Assembly (NCBI GenBank): GCA_964036315.1
Contig: OZ038498.1
Location: 8,837,636 to 8,901,635 of the forward strand
Direction of reading: 5' to 3'
Length of the DNA stretch: 64,000 nt
Origin: Acanthosepion esculentum
Lineage: Eukaryota; Mollusca; Cephalopoda; Sepiida; Sepiidae
Below are positions 43,629 to 53,800 of this stretch, in pieces. A model generated the notes under the pieces. That model saw nothing but the letters and a program-made list of their open reading frames with translations. It searched no databases and was not told the DNA's origin. Position numbers and translations under genes: made by a program. How positions within the stretch are numbered: the stretch's first letter is position 1; each line of letters opens with the position of its first letter.

Positions 43629-44288
43629 ACATTATTCGGAATGATAACCTCATCTTCATTGCCATATTCACAACGTTTCGGCCTCTATATCTCTGAGATG
43701 AGGTATTATGATTACTTGCATTATTTACATTATTCGGAGTGATATCTTCATCTTCATTGCCATATTCACAACGTTTCAGCCTCTATATCTCTGAGATGAG
43801 GTATTATGATTACTTGCATTATTTACATTATTGGGACTGATATCCTCATCTTCACTGCCATATTCACAACGTTTCGACCTCTATATCTCTGAGATGAGGT
43901 ATTATGATTATTTGCATTATTTACATTATTCGGACTTTTATCCTCATCTTCATTGCCATATTCACAATGTTTCGGCCTGTATATCTCTGAGATGAAGTAT
44001 TATGATTACTTGCATTATTTACATTATTCGGACTGTTATCCTCATCTTTATTGCCATATTCACAACCTTTCGACCATTGTACACTCCGGTCTTCTTCTGG
44101 TGATTGGAATTTCGAACCAAACCCTTTATTTCGTCCACTGGGGTAGATTGTCCTAGTTTCACGTGCCATGCGTTTTCCGGATGTGCCAGTTTTTACCCTT
44201 TAACTCAACTCTCCAAGTTTTTTGTTTACTACTACTGTGGCCTAGTACTGAACTCACAACTCTTTGGGTCTAGTTACTGGATCTAATC
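43629..44288 (-). mobile_element. SINE family A with five-unit 98-bp tail array
   Basis: The head side (GGTGATTGGAATTTCGAACC, TCCTAGTTTCACGTGCCATG) lies at 44090-44290 on the minus strand. The tail (plus-strand landmark CAACGTTT or a variant) is repeated at 43671, 43769, 43867, 43965 and 44063, exactly 98 bp apart. Each unit contains CTCTGAGATGAGGTATTATG and ACATTATTCGGA. The promoter part of the head is truncated. Confidence 0.9.
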
Positions 44289-44313
44289 AAAATCAGAAGC
44301 TGAAAGAAAGTCC

Positions 44314-44850
44314 TTGATGACACATTTCCCAGTGGATAAAGACGTTGGTTAGATCCAGTGACTAGACCGTAAGAATTGTGAGATCAATACCAGGCTACAG
44401 CAGTGGTGAATCAAAAACTTGGAGAGATAAAGGGAAATAACTTAGACAGCCGGAAGAGGCATGGGACTAGAACAATCTACCCTGGTGGATGAAATAAAGG
44501 GTTCGCTCCGAAATTCCAATCACCTGTAGAAGGCCGGAGTCTATAACGGCCGAAACACTCGTGAATATAGCAATGAAGATAAGGATAACACGCCAAGTAA
44601 TGTAAATAATGCGATTAATCATGATACCTCATCTCAGAGATATAGAGGCCGAGACGTTGTGAATATGGCAATAAAGATGAGGATAACAGTTCAAATAATG
44701 GAAATAATGCAAGTAATCATAATACCTCATCCCAGAGATATAGAGGCCGAAACGTTGTGAATATGGCAATTTGAATATGTTAATGAAGATGAGGATAACA
44801 GTCCGAATAATGTAAATAATGCAAGTAATCATAATACCTCATCTCAGAGA
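44314..44850 (+). mobile_element. SINE family A, opposite orientation, three tail units
   Basis: The copy starts with CACATTTCCCAGTGGATAAA (A-box region), continues through GAACAATCTACCCTGGTGGA and CACCTGTAGAAGGCCGGAG, and has tail landmarks GGCCGAAAC or a variant at 44549, 44648 and 44746 (99 and 98 bp apart). Only about 25 bp separate it from the inverted partner at 43629-44288. Confidence 0.88.
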
Positions 44851-46354
44851 ATTAGACATATATTGAAATATAGATATCTGAAATTTGGTGTCGACAACAA
44901 CAAATCTTAGAAGGACAATTTTAACATTATGAAGTAAAACGTAACCATTGATTAGGATCAATTTTCTTGAACGCAGTCTTTCAGTATAAACGGCATTCTT
45001 GCCAATGGCTAAGCAATATTTTTGCACTTAGATAGGTTTTTAGATATCTTGGATGAAATTCCTATTCTATGTGATTAAAATATAAACTAGTCTAGCAAAC
45101 AGAATAGTAAAGAGTGGACTAAATTCTTACTCTGAAGTGAATGTTAAATTGGAAGATATTGTTTAGCTTGCAATATCCTAAGACAGACATTTCAACGATG
45201 AGAAAGCAACATTTTTTTAATTCTTTAGAGTATAAAAAATAATTAGAATTTTGATCGAAAACATATTTATATATATAAAAAAATAAATGGCCTTTCCAAA
45301 TTTAATCATCGAAAGGGCGTCTAATTTTCCGCACCCCTATTTGCATTAACCAAAATGAATAATGCAACGTCCTTGAAAAAACGGAAGGTCAAATCTCGTC
45401 AGCATCCGGACCCTTATTTTTGCCTTCTCACAGATTGCTCAAACGGTGAAAAGTGTACAGAGTTGTATGTTCGTATCTAGGTAGGTAGGTAGGCATTTCG
45501 CATCTATAATTGTCTTCTGGCCATCAATAAGCACCTGTTCTTCAATACCAGACTTCATATACCTCAGTAATATTTATTTCCTTATAGAATAAATAGAGCC
45601 TTTTGCCAGACTATACAAATGTCATTTAATAGATTTCCTCAAATATGCAGCAGATTAAAAGCACCGTGCCTTAGTAAATACTATAGTCGATATGTATGAG
45701 TATTTTAGGATGGGTTGTATCGCCATATGTTCAAATTCCAATCGATAACATCATTGCATGCGCACACGGTCAGTCCATCAGGGTAGCTGTTCTGGGTGTC
45801 AGTTTCGTCTATTTGTCTAGTTATTGACACAATATAACAATAAATTTCGTATCTTTCCTAGTCCGTTCTTCAATCTCTGATACCACGCCCCCAATTCTAT
45901 GATGTGGCCGGATTGTCGTTTTTGATTTTTTTTTTTACCCGACACTAATTATATATGAAAAACAAAAAAAAAATTATGTCTGCCAGCCGCTGATGTCAAC
46001 ATTTCCCGTCGGCGAGCCACGTCGTCCACATTTTACGTTGCATGGGCTTCCCCTCCAAACGACGATATTTCTCTCTCTCTCTCTTTTTTTGTTGATATAT
46101 ACAAAGTATCAAATTCTCCTGTTAACCCCTCTTTCCCTCTATGTCTTTTTTTCCGCTTACAATTTCAGTCCTTCTCACTATGTCAGCCATTTGTTTTATT
46201 TTTTTCTCACTCAGGCCAAACATTCATTTTTCTCTCAATATTTATTCAGGCCAAATGCGAAACAAATGAAGATGAAAAGGTTGTGCAACACTAGTTCCTT
46301 CAAGTGGCTATAGTGATTTTCCACGCGTAGCTTAGATGCGGCACAAGGCCGAAA
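44851..46354. other. no gene recognised
   Basis: AT-rich, with (TAGG)4 at 45478-45494 and a (CT)n run at 46070-46084. The frame at 45993 is T-rich and looks non-genic. Confidence 0.3.
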
Positions 46355-46367
46355 GTATGGGACACCC

Positions 46368-46440
46368 AGTGAGGATCAAACTCACGACTCAGTCGTAATT
46401 GTTCTAGCAAGACAAGCTTGCTAACCATTACACCACCAAG
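46368..46440 (-). mobile_element. tRNA-like SINE head
   Basis: On the minus strand CTTGGTGGTGTAATGGTTAG carries an A box and GAGTTTGATCCTC (46371-46383) a B box, with the spacing of a tRNA. Mismatches in the arms argue against a functional tRNA gene. It is probably the head of a SINE whose body lies at lower coordinates. Confidence 0.7.
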
Positions 46441-46715
46441 TGGGTATGAACTGACTTCATCATACGCTTGCTTTCACTTGTGTGTCTTCATTATGTTCAT
46501 TATATACTTGATATCTTTTTGTCTTTATATGATCTCCATACATTTAATTTTTCTCGTGTGTTTTCTGATGATTTTCGTACGTTTACTTTTATATGTACGT
46601 CTTCCGTCATGAGCTTTATTTCCCTTGTGTGTTTCCATACGCTCTTCAGACTCTTCTTCTCTATAGTGGATTTTCAGGGGATCGTCATATGTTTAATCTT
46701 ACTTGTATTATGTAT

Positions 46716-46718
<3 letters not shown>

Positions 46719-46770
<52 letters not shown>
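46719..46770. repeat. (TA)n(GA)n microsatellite
   Basis: A TA run to 46745 followed by GA to 46770. Confidence 0.95.
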
Positions 46771-46771
<1 letters not shown>

Positions 46772-47215
46772 TGGGGAGGCACGTTTGGATAGAGGAATCG
46801 GAGAGCCGAGTTCGAATTCCAGTCGAATCCATTACATTCAATTACGTGCTAATACCCTTAGGAAAGGTGTGAATCCTTTTCTTCTCCCTCCAGCTATAGG
46901 TAAATAGCAGGACAGACTGGGTTCTATCGCCTTGAATGGCAACTGGTCTAGGAGAAGGACAACTCTGAATTCAAACCCGGAGTGGAGCCCCGCAGGCGGA
47001 TGGACGGCACTTTATGCTACCTTCCGGCAACTCCTGCAGCCGCTTTGGTACCAAACTGTATTGGTTTCTCCTCTCCTTTGGACTCTGATAGCAAGGCCGA
47101 GACGGGGAAACTAGACGTCTGGGCAGCCCTAGTTCTCCATATATCCCGCCCAGGCTCGTAGAGCAGCGCGATACTCCATCGTCTCTCGAGACGGACGTAT
47201 GCCGACGCCGACGCC
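46771..47215 (+). mobile_element. SINE-like element with B box
   Basis: GTGGGGAGGCACGTTTGG starts the unit. A B-box-like GAGTTCGAATTCC lies at 46808-46820. The body of about 400 bp is GC-richer than its surroundings (GGATGGACGGCACTTTATGC, CTCCTGCAGCCGCTTTGGTA) and ends in (GCCGAC)n and TA repeats. A fragment of it may recur at 20.66 kb. No coding capacity was found. Confidence 0.65.
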
Positions 47216-47240
47216 GACGCCGACGACGATATATATATAT

Positions 47241-47434
47241 GGAACAGTTGGTAGGATGTTTGCTTGACAACCTAGCTGTCAGGGTTTCAATTCTCGGTAG
47301 TGGATGCGCACTGCTGATGAGTCCCAAATATAGGACGAAACGGCCGTCCAGTGTTTTCTGCATTCTGTTGAGGTTTCTTTCAGACTCAATGAATTACTTA
47401 ATTATAATTATCAAATCCTCCTAATAATTTCTAT
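47241..47434 (+). mobile_element. tRNA-promoter SINE with hammerhead ribozyme (copy 2)
   Basis: A-box-like TGGAACAGTTGGTAGGATG (47240-47258) and B-box-like GGGTTTCAATTCTC (47282-47295) form the promoter. A hammerhead at 47302-47365 follows. The 3' part is CAGACTCAATGAATTACTTA and TCAAATCCTCCTAATAATTT. A second copy of the same family lies about 370 bp downstream in the same orientation. Confidence 0.85.
47302..47365 (+). ncRNA. type I hammerhead ribozyme
   Basis: Core CTGATGA is at 47314-47320. Stem II GTCC/GGAC (47321-47324 with 47333-47336) closes an 8-nt loop. The core GAA is at 47337-47339. Stem III is formed by the self-complementary ACGGCCGT (47340-47347), with C47348 as predicted cleavage-site base. 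Stem I is CACTG/CAGTG (47309-47313 with 47349-47353) plus GGATGC/GCATTC (47302-47307 with 47360-47365, one G-U). The internal loop G against TTTTCT suits the known stem I/stem II loop contact. Core and stem II closely resemble the Schistosoma hammerhead. Confidence 0.93.
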
Positions 47435-47607
47435 CATTTGTATATCATTGCTTGAACCGGCTTCTAATGCTCTAGTTGGCTTGGTGATAGTAGTCGTGGC
47501 TCCGGGGGCACAGATTTATGGGTATAAAAGGAAACTCAGTTGAGTTCCACCACGGAATGTGTGAACGAGCGCTGCTATATTGTCTGATTTGCTATCCCTT
47601 CGTTACC

Positions 47608-47800
47608 GAGGCCCGGTGGAACAGTTGGTATGATGTTTCCTTGCCAAACTAACTTTCAGGGTTTCAATTCTCGGTAGCGGATGCGCACTGCTGATGAGTC
47701 CCATATAGAAGACGAAACGGCCGTCCAGTACTTTTTGCGAGGTTTAATTCAGACTCAATGAATTAATTAATTATTATTATCAAATCCTCCTAATAATTTC

Positions 47801-47805
<5 letters not shown>
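47608..47805 (+). mobile_element. tRNA-promoter SINE with decayed hammerhead (copy 3)
   Basis: This is the same family as 47241-47434 (GGTGGAACAGTTGGTATGAT, GGGTTTCAATTCTCGGTAGC, AATCCTCCTAATAATTTCTA). It ends in a (TA)n tract at 47806-47855. Confidence 0.85.
47679..47735 (+). ncRNA. hammerhead ribozyme, probably weakened
   Basis: Core CTGATGA (47691-47697) and GAA (47714-47716) are intact, and stem III ACGGCCGT with the cleavage-site C at 47725 is conserved. Stem II is shortened to GTC/GAC by a substitution. The distal half of stem I is lost through a deletion after CAGTA (47726-47730). The tertiary contact is probably gone. Confidence 0.75.

Positions 47806-47855
<50 letters not shown>
47806..47855. 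repeat. (TA)n microsatellite
   Basis: An uninterrupted TA run of about 50 bp. Confidence 0.95.
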
Positions 47856-47857
<2 letters not shown>

Positions 47858-48119
47858 AAATATAGTTTTAAGGTGTGCTATATTTATGGGATAAAGTGGT
47901 CAATATCAGAGATAGGGCCTATGTAAATATAAATATAAAAGTGAACATTGAAGTCAACACTCAGAGGCGACAGGCTGTTTCAAGCTGGACGCAATCGTAT
48001 AAATAAAGGTTGTATCGTATATATAAAAGTTAATGGTCAGGGTTGAATCAGACCAGGAACCAGTAATTTAAAGTGCTCAATACAAGTGATAAAAAATTGG
48101 TAAAATTAAATATAACATG

Positions 48120-48834
48120 AAGAGCTTTTAACTTTAAGAATCAGGGGCTCAATTAAAATACGTGACTATGGTTTCGACCTGACGGTCTCTTCGGACGATA
48201 CTTTTAAAATGGCCACTTTAACGCTTTATTTCAAAAAACCACAAAGAACGCCACATAATTATCTTTCAAAAAATAATAGGCGCATGGTGATTAAAAGGCG
48301 GGGAATTGAGTGTAAAGGAAAAGAAAGGGAAAAGGAAGGTTGAAAAAAGAATGGAAAGAAACGAGAATGCAAGTGTATTTTAGATTTATACAGTAAAGGG
48401 GGAAAGTAAATATGTAACTTAGTTGTTATGAAGGGTGGGGAGGCTAGCATGACTAATAGGTGACAGAGGGGTTTTGAATTAGATTTTTTTTAACCCTCTC
48501 CATATTCACTTAATAATTTTTTTATGTGAGGGGAAGGGCTTAAAATTTCTGATTTTTGGTTTAAAAGATTTTTGGGATCCGGGAATATCATAATTGCTAA
48601 TTTCTCACATTGGCATCGTTTGTAAATGCGGGTATAATTGTTATATGTTTTTACATTTTCTTTTAAATTTTCCACCTTACGACCTGTCCCTGTTATTTTT
48701 TTTTCTTTTAAATTCCACATGTGGCTGGCAAGTTTGCTGGAGTATCTTAGGTTTGGTAGCTTAAAACACGATGTGTGATTGTACCATCTGCGTTTGAAAG
48801 GGCCTTCCAAGCAGTCTATTAGATGCAGCTTGTA
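48120..48834 (-). mobile_element. Penelope-like element 3' fragment with GIY-YIG-type endonuclease end
   Basis: On the minus strand a frame to 48490 contains LEGPFKRRWYNHTSCFKLPN, LASHMWNLKEKKI, and later a Cys/Glu-Lys pattern CQCEKLAIMIFPDP and NQKSEILSPSPHIKKLL. This resembles the second half of the GIY-YIG endonuclease of EN-positive Penelope-like elements. The first half with the GIY motif is missing. Downstream (48125-48220) lies GAAGAGACCGTCAGGTCGAA, a motif frequent in such 3' regions. Truncated and inactive. Confidence 0.72.
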
Positions 48835-49008
48835 AAACGGAATCTATAATTTATAAAGCAGAAGTAACAAATATTAATTGCAGTCATGTTTCAATGCGTG
48901 TCAACTCATCTCATCAGACGATTGTAAATTACTGGCGAGTGAACGATTTATTCAGATTTAAAAGCAAAATACAGACGTTTTACAAAAACAAAAAGAAAAG
49001 AGCTGGGT

Positions 49009-50045
49009 GTTATAAGGTTTGTGGGCTTTACTCGGATCAGCCAATCGAAAATGAGCTACGTTAAATTTAAACTAAGAGAAGAATCAAAAATTAAGAAATT
49101 TTTAATAAATAGATCATGATTCGTAGATTTGAAATCAATGGCAGCAACAGACGTTAAACCGGTGCGGATATAAATAAGTACATATTGTACATTAGACGAT
49201 GTCATTTCCTAAGAAAAAAAGAAGTGGTAATCTAACAAAATGCTACACAAGTTATATACATTGAGTTTCCTACATTAAATAAATAATGTTGATAAATAAA
49301 AAGCTTCTCTAAGAAACCTGTAAATAATTTAAACGTATAGACTTACTTGGTAATGTGCAACTGTTGACTAAAGATTCTTTATATAAGGTGTTGATAGCAA
49401 TAACCAATCGATGCAAAATGTCAAATATACCAACCAAGTACCAATACATCCGTACAAGATGTTACTAATACTACTAAAAGTTTAATACAAAAATTATATT
49501 AAATCCAAATTAATCTTACCAACAGAAAGATAAGCCATATATGGTGCAACACTGTACAACGAAAGTCTAAGAAAAAGCATTGTCAAATTCCAAGTCTAAC
49601 TGAATTGTATGGTAAAAGGTAGACTGTGTTGACAATTTACCGTTAACTCGGATCTTTGTTTTAATATTAAACAGGAGCAGATGTAAATAGATAAATGTTG
49701 TACATTAGAAAGTGTCATTTCCTAATGAAAAATTAAGTGGTAATTTAAGAAAATGCTAGACAAGTTATATACTTTGCGAGTTTTCCTACATAAAGAACCC
49801 ATTTTATAGTTGATAAATAAATAGCTTCTTTAAGAAAACAGTAAATAATTTAAAGGTATAGACTTATTTGGTAAATTAATATGCAAAGATTCTTTATATG
49901 AGGTATGAATAACAGTACCCAATCAATGCAAAATGTCAAAATACCAACCAATTACTCAGCTCAACCAATCAAATACGACCTACTCTAAATTTGAACTACA
50001 TCATATTCGATTGGTTGATATAAGGTAAGCCCACAAACCTTATAA
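49009..50045. mobile_element. TIR element with internal direct duplication
   Basis: The left end GTTATAAGGTTTGTGGGCTT and right end GCCCACAAACCTTATAAC are reverse complements. The match resumes inside (CAGCCAATCGAAAATG against ATTCGATTGGTTG). Within it a segment of about 280 bp (TTGTACATTAGA, GTGTCATTTCCTAA, TAGACTTA-TTGGTAA) occurs twice, at about 49155-49435 and 49670-49960. Non-coding. The superfamily was not determined. Confidence 0.7.
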
Positions 50046-50562
50046 CCACCCCCACCATTTTTCTATTTTTTTCTTTCGTCAATCGTCATCATGAGTGTAT
50101 GCCCAAACATATTACCTATAAAATAAAAATCAACCTACTTAAAATAAAAAATATACATCCATAATGACCGGTTGGCAACAGCTGAAAGCGCTTAACTAAA
50201 TACCAAAAACTCGGATCTTTTTTCAACAATTTAGACCCACTATACAAAGAAAATTGCGAGAAAGCAATAAAAAATCGAAATGAAGATTATTAAACGAAAA
50301 AGTTCCGTAGTCTTCAATAACACATGGCTCAATACTGCCAAAATAAATAAATTATCATAAGTACCCGGTGTTGCTCGGGATGAAATAACTTATTGTATAA
50401 AATTTTAAGCATTTCATAAACTTATTTATTTAGGAAATATCATAGCACGCATGAAAGCATAACAGTTCAAATACTATCTCCTGATTATCGCAAAAATATT
50501 CTAATCCTAATTCAGTGAAAGCAGAAGAAAAGTCAAATAAAAGAAATATGAAAATATAACAA
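50046..50562. other. no feature recognised
   Basis: AT-rich sequence. Confidence 0.3.
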
Positions 50563-50830
50563 TTCAGTATCTGTCTATATTTCTGAGATGAAGTATTATG
50601 TACACTATTTACATTATTCGGACTATTGTCCTCATCTTTGTCGCCATATTTATTACAACGTTTCGGCCTTTCAGTATCTATCTATATTTCTGAGATGATG
50701 TTTTATGTACATTATTTACCTTATTTGGACTATTGTCCTCATCTTTGTTGCCATATTTATTACAACGTTTCGGCCGTTGTACGCTCCGGCCTTCTTCAGG
50801 TGGTTGGAATGTCGAACTGAACCCTTTATT
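50563..50830 (-). mobile_element. SINE family A fragment, left arm of a palindrome
   Basis: Two tail units and the GGCCTTCTTCAGGTGGTTGG segment read on the minus strand, ending at AACTGAACCCTTTATT where the body is cut. Confidence 0.88.
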
Positions 50831-50992
50831 GGCACGTGGAACTAGAACAGTCTACCCCAGTGAGCGAAATAAAGGGTTCAGTTCGACATTCCAACCACCT
50901 GAAGAAGGCCGGAGTGTACAACGGCCGAAACGTTGTAATAAATATGGCGACAAAGATGAGGTCAATAGTCCGAATAATGTAAATAATATATA
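50831..50992 (+). mobile_element. SINE family A fragment, right arm of a palindrome
   Basis: The copy begins GGCACGTGGAACTAGAACAG and runs through CACCTGAAGAAGGCCGGAGT to AATGTAAATAATATA. Its 50867-50990 part is the near-perfect reverse complement of 50707-50830, separated by about 36 bp. Confidence 0.88.
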
Positions 50993-51056
50993 AGAATTCA
51001 AATAGAAATTTCTAATTATCTTAATTAGTAAAGTATGTAAACACCACAATTCAAAT

Positions 51057-51985
51057 TCAATTTTCTAAAATTATTCTAATGAGACCAGAAAAAAGGTTGG
51101 TAAGCATAAGAATAATGATTAAAACAGCTTCATGAAAGACATTCTTTATAAACAATGTATATTTTTGTTTTTCCTGATGGAGTGAAAACAAAGAGATTAT
51201 TTTTGCTTTTTGGACATGCAACATAAATTTAACTCTGGGAAAAGCATGTTTTTTTAAGGTGTATGCCAGCAACTGAGAAGGTCTGTCCTTAGGATTTATT
51301 TACAGACATTGCAAAGCTTAATTTCACTGGAAACCGCAATCTCTTGAAAGGTATTTTAACATCAGTTGGGATCAAAGGTATTCTTGGAATGGAAACATCT
51401 CCTTTACCACATTCTGACAGAATATTGTTTCAATATGGTATGGTATCCTTCTCTAAGCTACAAGTATTGTTCCATTACAGAGACTTGGTGAATCTATATT
51501 TCTTAATAACATTACTGGGGCAACACCACTGAGATCTTATTTGTGAGATGGTAGTCAATATAGTTCTAATGAGTTTAAAACCTCAACTAGATATTTCACT
51601 GTCTCAGAAGGACCTACAACTCTATCAATAGACTTATCTGGAGAGGATTTTAAAAAGTTCAAATTTAATGGCATTCACAGTAATATTTTTGGGAACCAAA
51701 ATCAACCTCTTACTTGACCACTTGTGATTCTCATAATATTCATTGATGTTTAGGAAGGCATTGATCATTAATTGTTTATCAGACTACACCAGAGTGCACA
51801 TCAGTGTTAAGTTTATGGAAAGTCTTCAGACATTCGATAATAAGACAGAACAGCACGGATATGTGTTTAAATTTGCATGGTTTTGGCATGTTACCAAAAT
51901 CTAGAAGAGGTCAAACGTGTTCGAATTTCATCAGCTTTTGTTCTTTTTGGTATATCAGAAAACATTTGCCTGAAAACGCTGATAA
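51057..51985 (-). pseudogene. Helitron helicase C-terminal part
   Basis: Minus-strand pieces in several frames give GVAPVMLLRNIDSPSLCNGT-like sequence around 51460-51540 and LSFAMSVNKSQGQTFSVAGI near 51260-51330, the latter a PIF1/Helitron helicase motif. HVQKAKIISLF and QEKQKYTLFIKNVFHEAVL follow to 51110. The frame stops where a mariner is inserted at 51987. Confidence 0.82.
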
Positions 51986-51986
51986 T

Positions 51987-52877
51987 ACGAGGGTCATTCA
52001 ATAAATTCGGTATAAGGACTTCTAATACAGATAGAAGCTTACTCTTTTTTATTTTTTGTGTTTTACTTCTTTTTCACATGGATTTAATTTCTTTTGCAGA
52101 TTTAAAAAAAAAAAAAAACTTTGAGAGTTTTGGCGATTAACAAAGATGGCCGACCAAGAAGCATGCTCCAGGATTGAACAGCGGTCAGTTATCAAGTTTT
52201 TGGTTGCTGAAGGGTGCAGACCGGTTGAAATTCATATGAGAATGTCAACTGTGTGTGGTGCCACATATTTCAGCCAAAAAATGTCTACAAGTGGGCTAAA
52301 TTGTCTAAAGAAGGACGGAGCAGTGTTGAGGATGAAGACAGGCCTGAGAGGCCTACAGAAGTGAAGTCTCCTGAGGTGATCGAATCAGTCAATGACATCA
52401 TTCAGTCTGACAGAAGGGTGACAGTGGATGACATTGCAAGGACTTTGAAAGATATAAAGAACAAACGCAGGGGTCATCAGTCAAAAGGAATCATCTTGCA
52501 TCATGACAACGCAAGGCCTCACACAGCAGCCCAAACGGTGCAGACCATCAACGAGCTGGGCTGGGAACTGCTCCCTCATCCCCCTTACAGCCCAGACCTT
52601 GCGCCTTCAGACTTTCACCTGTTTGGTCCCTTGAAAGCGTTCACGAGAGGCACGAAGTTTAAAAGTGACGATGAAGTCAAAAGTGTTGTGAGCGACTGGC
52701 TGAGACATCAGTCCAAAGATTTTTACGCTGAGGCAATACGGAAGCTTGTGCACAGATGGGAAAAGTGTGTGACAGTGCTGGGAGACTACGTTGAAAAATT
52801 AAAAACAAAGTAAGCTTCTATCTGTATTAGAAGTCCTTATAGCGAAAAATGTAACTTATTTATTGAATGACCATTGT
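51987..52877 (+). mobile_element. mariner with internal deletion (copy B), nested in the Helitron
   Basis: The left end ACGAGGGTCATTCAATAAAT is shared with copy A at 17.8 kb. The right end TTATTGAATGACCATTGT is slightly decayed. A small deletion shortens the left inverted repeat (ATTCGGTATAAGG follows directly). It interrupts the minus-strand helicase frame of the Helitron. Confidence 0.94.
52146..52813 (+). pseudogene. internally deleted mariner transposase (copy B)
   Basis: The start at 52146 opens MADQEACSRIEQRSVIKFLV. A frame change near 52270 leads to KSPEVIESVNDIIQSDRRVT and DDIARTLKDIKNKRRGHQSK. The last peptide shows that the first-Asp half of the catalytic domain has been excised in frame. 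HHDNARPHTAAQTVQTINEL (second Asp) and YSPDLAPSDFHLFGPLKAF (third Asp) are intact to a stop at 52811. Confidence 0.93.
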
Positions 52878-53430
52878 ATGTACGATGACTCGTCCCATCA
52901 GAGACTGACTATTTCTAATATCTCTTAACATCCTATCAATAGCCTCTAGAGCTCCCTTATGCATCGTAGAGAATTTATCAGACACAATCAAGTTACATTG
53001 TCATATAACTTCTGCCGTCCCAGATGTTTTGTTATTCCAGACTTTGTTTCCGTACGTATAAAGATCAAGCGGAAATTTGAATGCAGCATCAGTAGTTGTA
53101 TCCCCTGGAAGTAATGTGGAAGCCATTCCAGATAATGCTACAGCAAGTGTAATTCTGTATTCTTTTCTGAATCTGGGCCAGTATCAAATTGGTTACAAAA
53201 GTGTTACCATTTCCACCGGGCGCATCTATGAAAAAATACTTTATGGTCATCATTGAGAATTCCAGTATGATTTGAAACATATTCATTTGTCTTGGATTGT
53301 ATAAGGTTTCTCTAGCATATTCTGCTGTTAACCAGTTGGCTGCACCTCGGACAGTCTGTGGAAGTCTATACTTTCGTAATCCATCACCTCCCATGGCAAG
53401 ATTCGATTTTCAATATCAATCAGTGCAGAA
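52878..53430 (-). pseudogene. Helitron helicase N-terminal part with Walker A
   Basis: On the minus strand YFFIDAPGGNGNTFVTNLIL holds the Walker A loop (53200-53223) with Lys replaced by Asn. FSTMHKGALEAIDRMLRDIR and LMGRVIV follow toward 52880, matching the Walker B/motif II neighbourhood of Helitron PIF1 helicases. LPQTVRGAANWLTAEYA precedes it. The missing Lys alone would abolish ATP hydrolysis. Confidence 0.83.
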
Positions 53431-53800
53431 TTATAAATATCTTGTCAGTAATTAACAACAATATTGTTGTAGCGTACCTACGGATGATAATAGGTATGCC
53501 CCCATTCACATAAATACAGAAGTAAATACTGTATGTTGGTCTGCAGTTGAAGATTTGTCTCCGGCTCTGAGAGAGGATCCCCAGACGACGCTATGTCGAA
53601 GGGCAGAGTCTCGTCTCGGGAAACAGCTACCCGACCACAAGGAGTGTCAGAGAAAAGCAATAATATCAACAAAAAATTGCAATATGAGCTATGGTAAAAA
53701 CATGGTGATAACAGCAAAAATTGCAATATGAGCACTGGTAAGAAAAGATGCTGAAGTCATTTGGTTTCTAATACACAGAAATTTATACACAGATTTCCTC
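53431..53800. other. unassigned insert within the Helitron
   Basis: This interrupts the Helitron frame. AAGGGCAGAGTCTCGTCTCG around 53598 resembles the internal unit of the TGTTATG-type LTR (AAGGGCAGAGCCTCGT), so a decayed relative of that LTR may be present. CAATATGAGC is duplicated at 53677 and 53722. Confidence 0.45.

Noticed and set aside
43629..44850. Inverted SINE pair as the TIRs of one DNA transposon
   Set aside because: Each arm is an independent SINE with its own head, body and tail array, and the tail arrays differ in unit number.
46368..46440. Functional tRNA gene on the minus strand
   Set aside because: The B box deviates (GAGTTTGATCCTC) and arm pairing is incomplete, as in SINE heads.
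48888..48926. Minus-strand CTGATGAGATG ... CATTGAAAC as a further hammerhead
   Set aside because: Stem II is only 4 bp with a wobble, stem III is weak and distant, and stem I pairing is nearly absent. A chance or very degenerate match is more likely.
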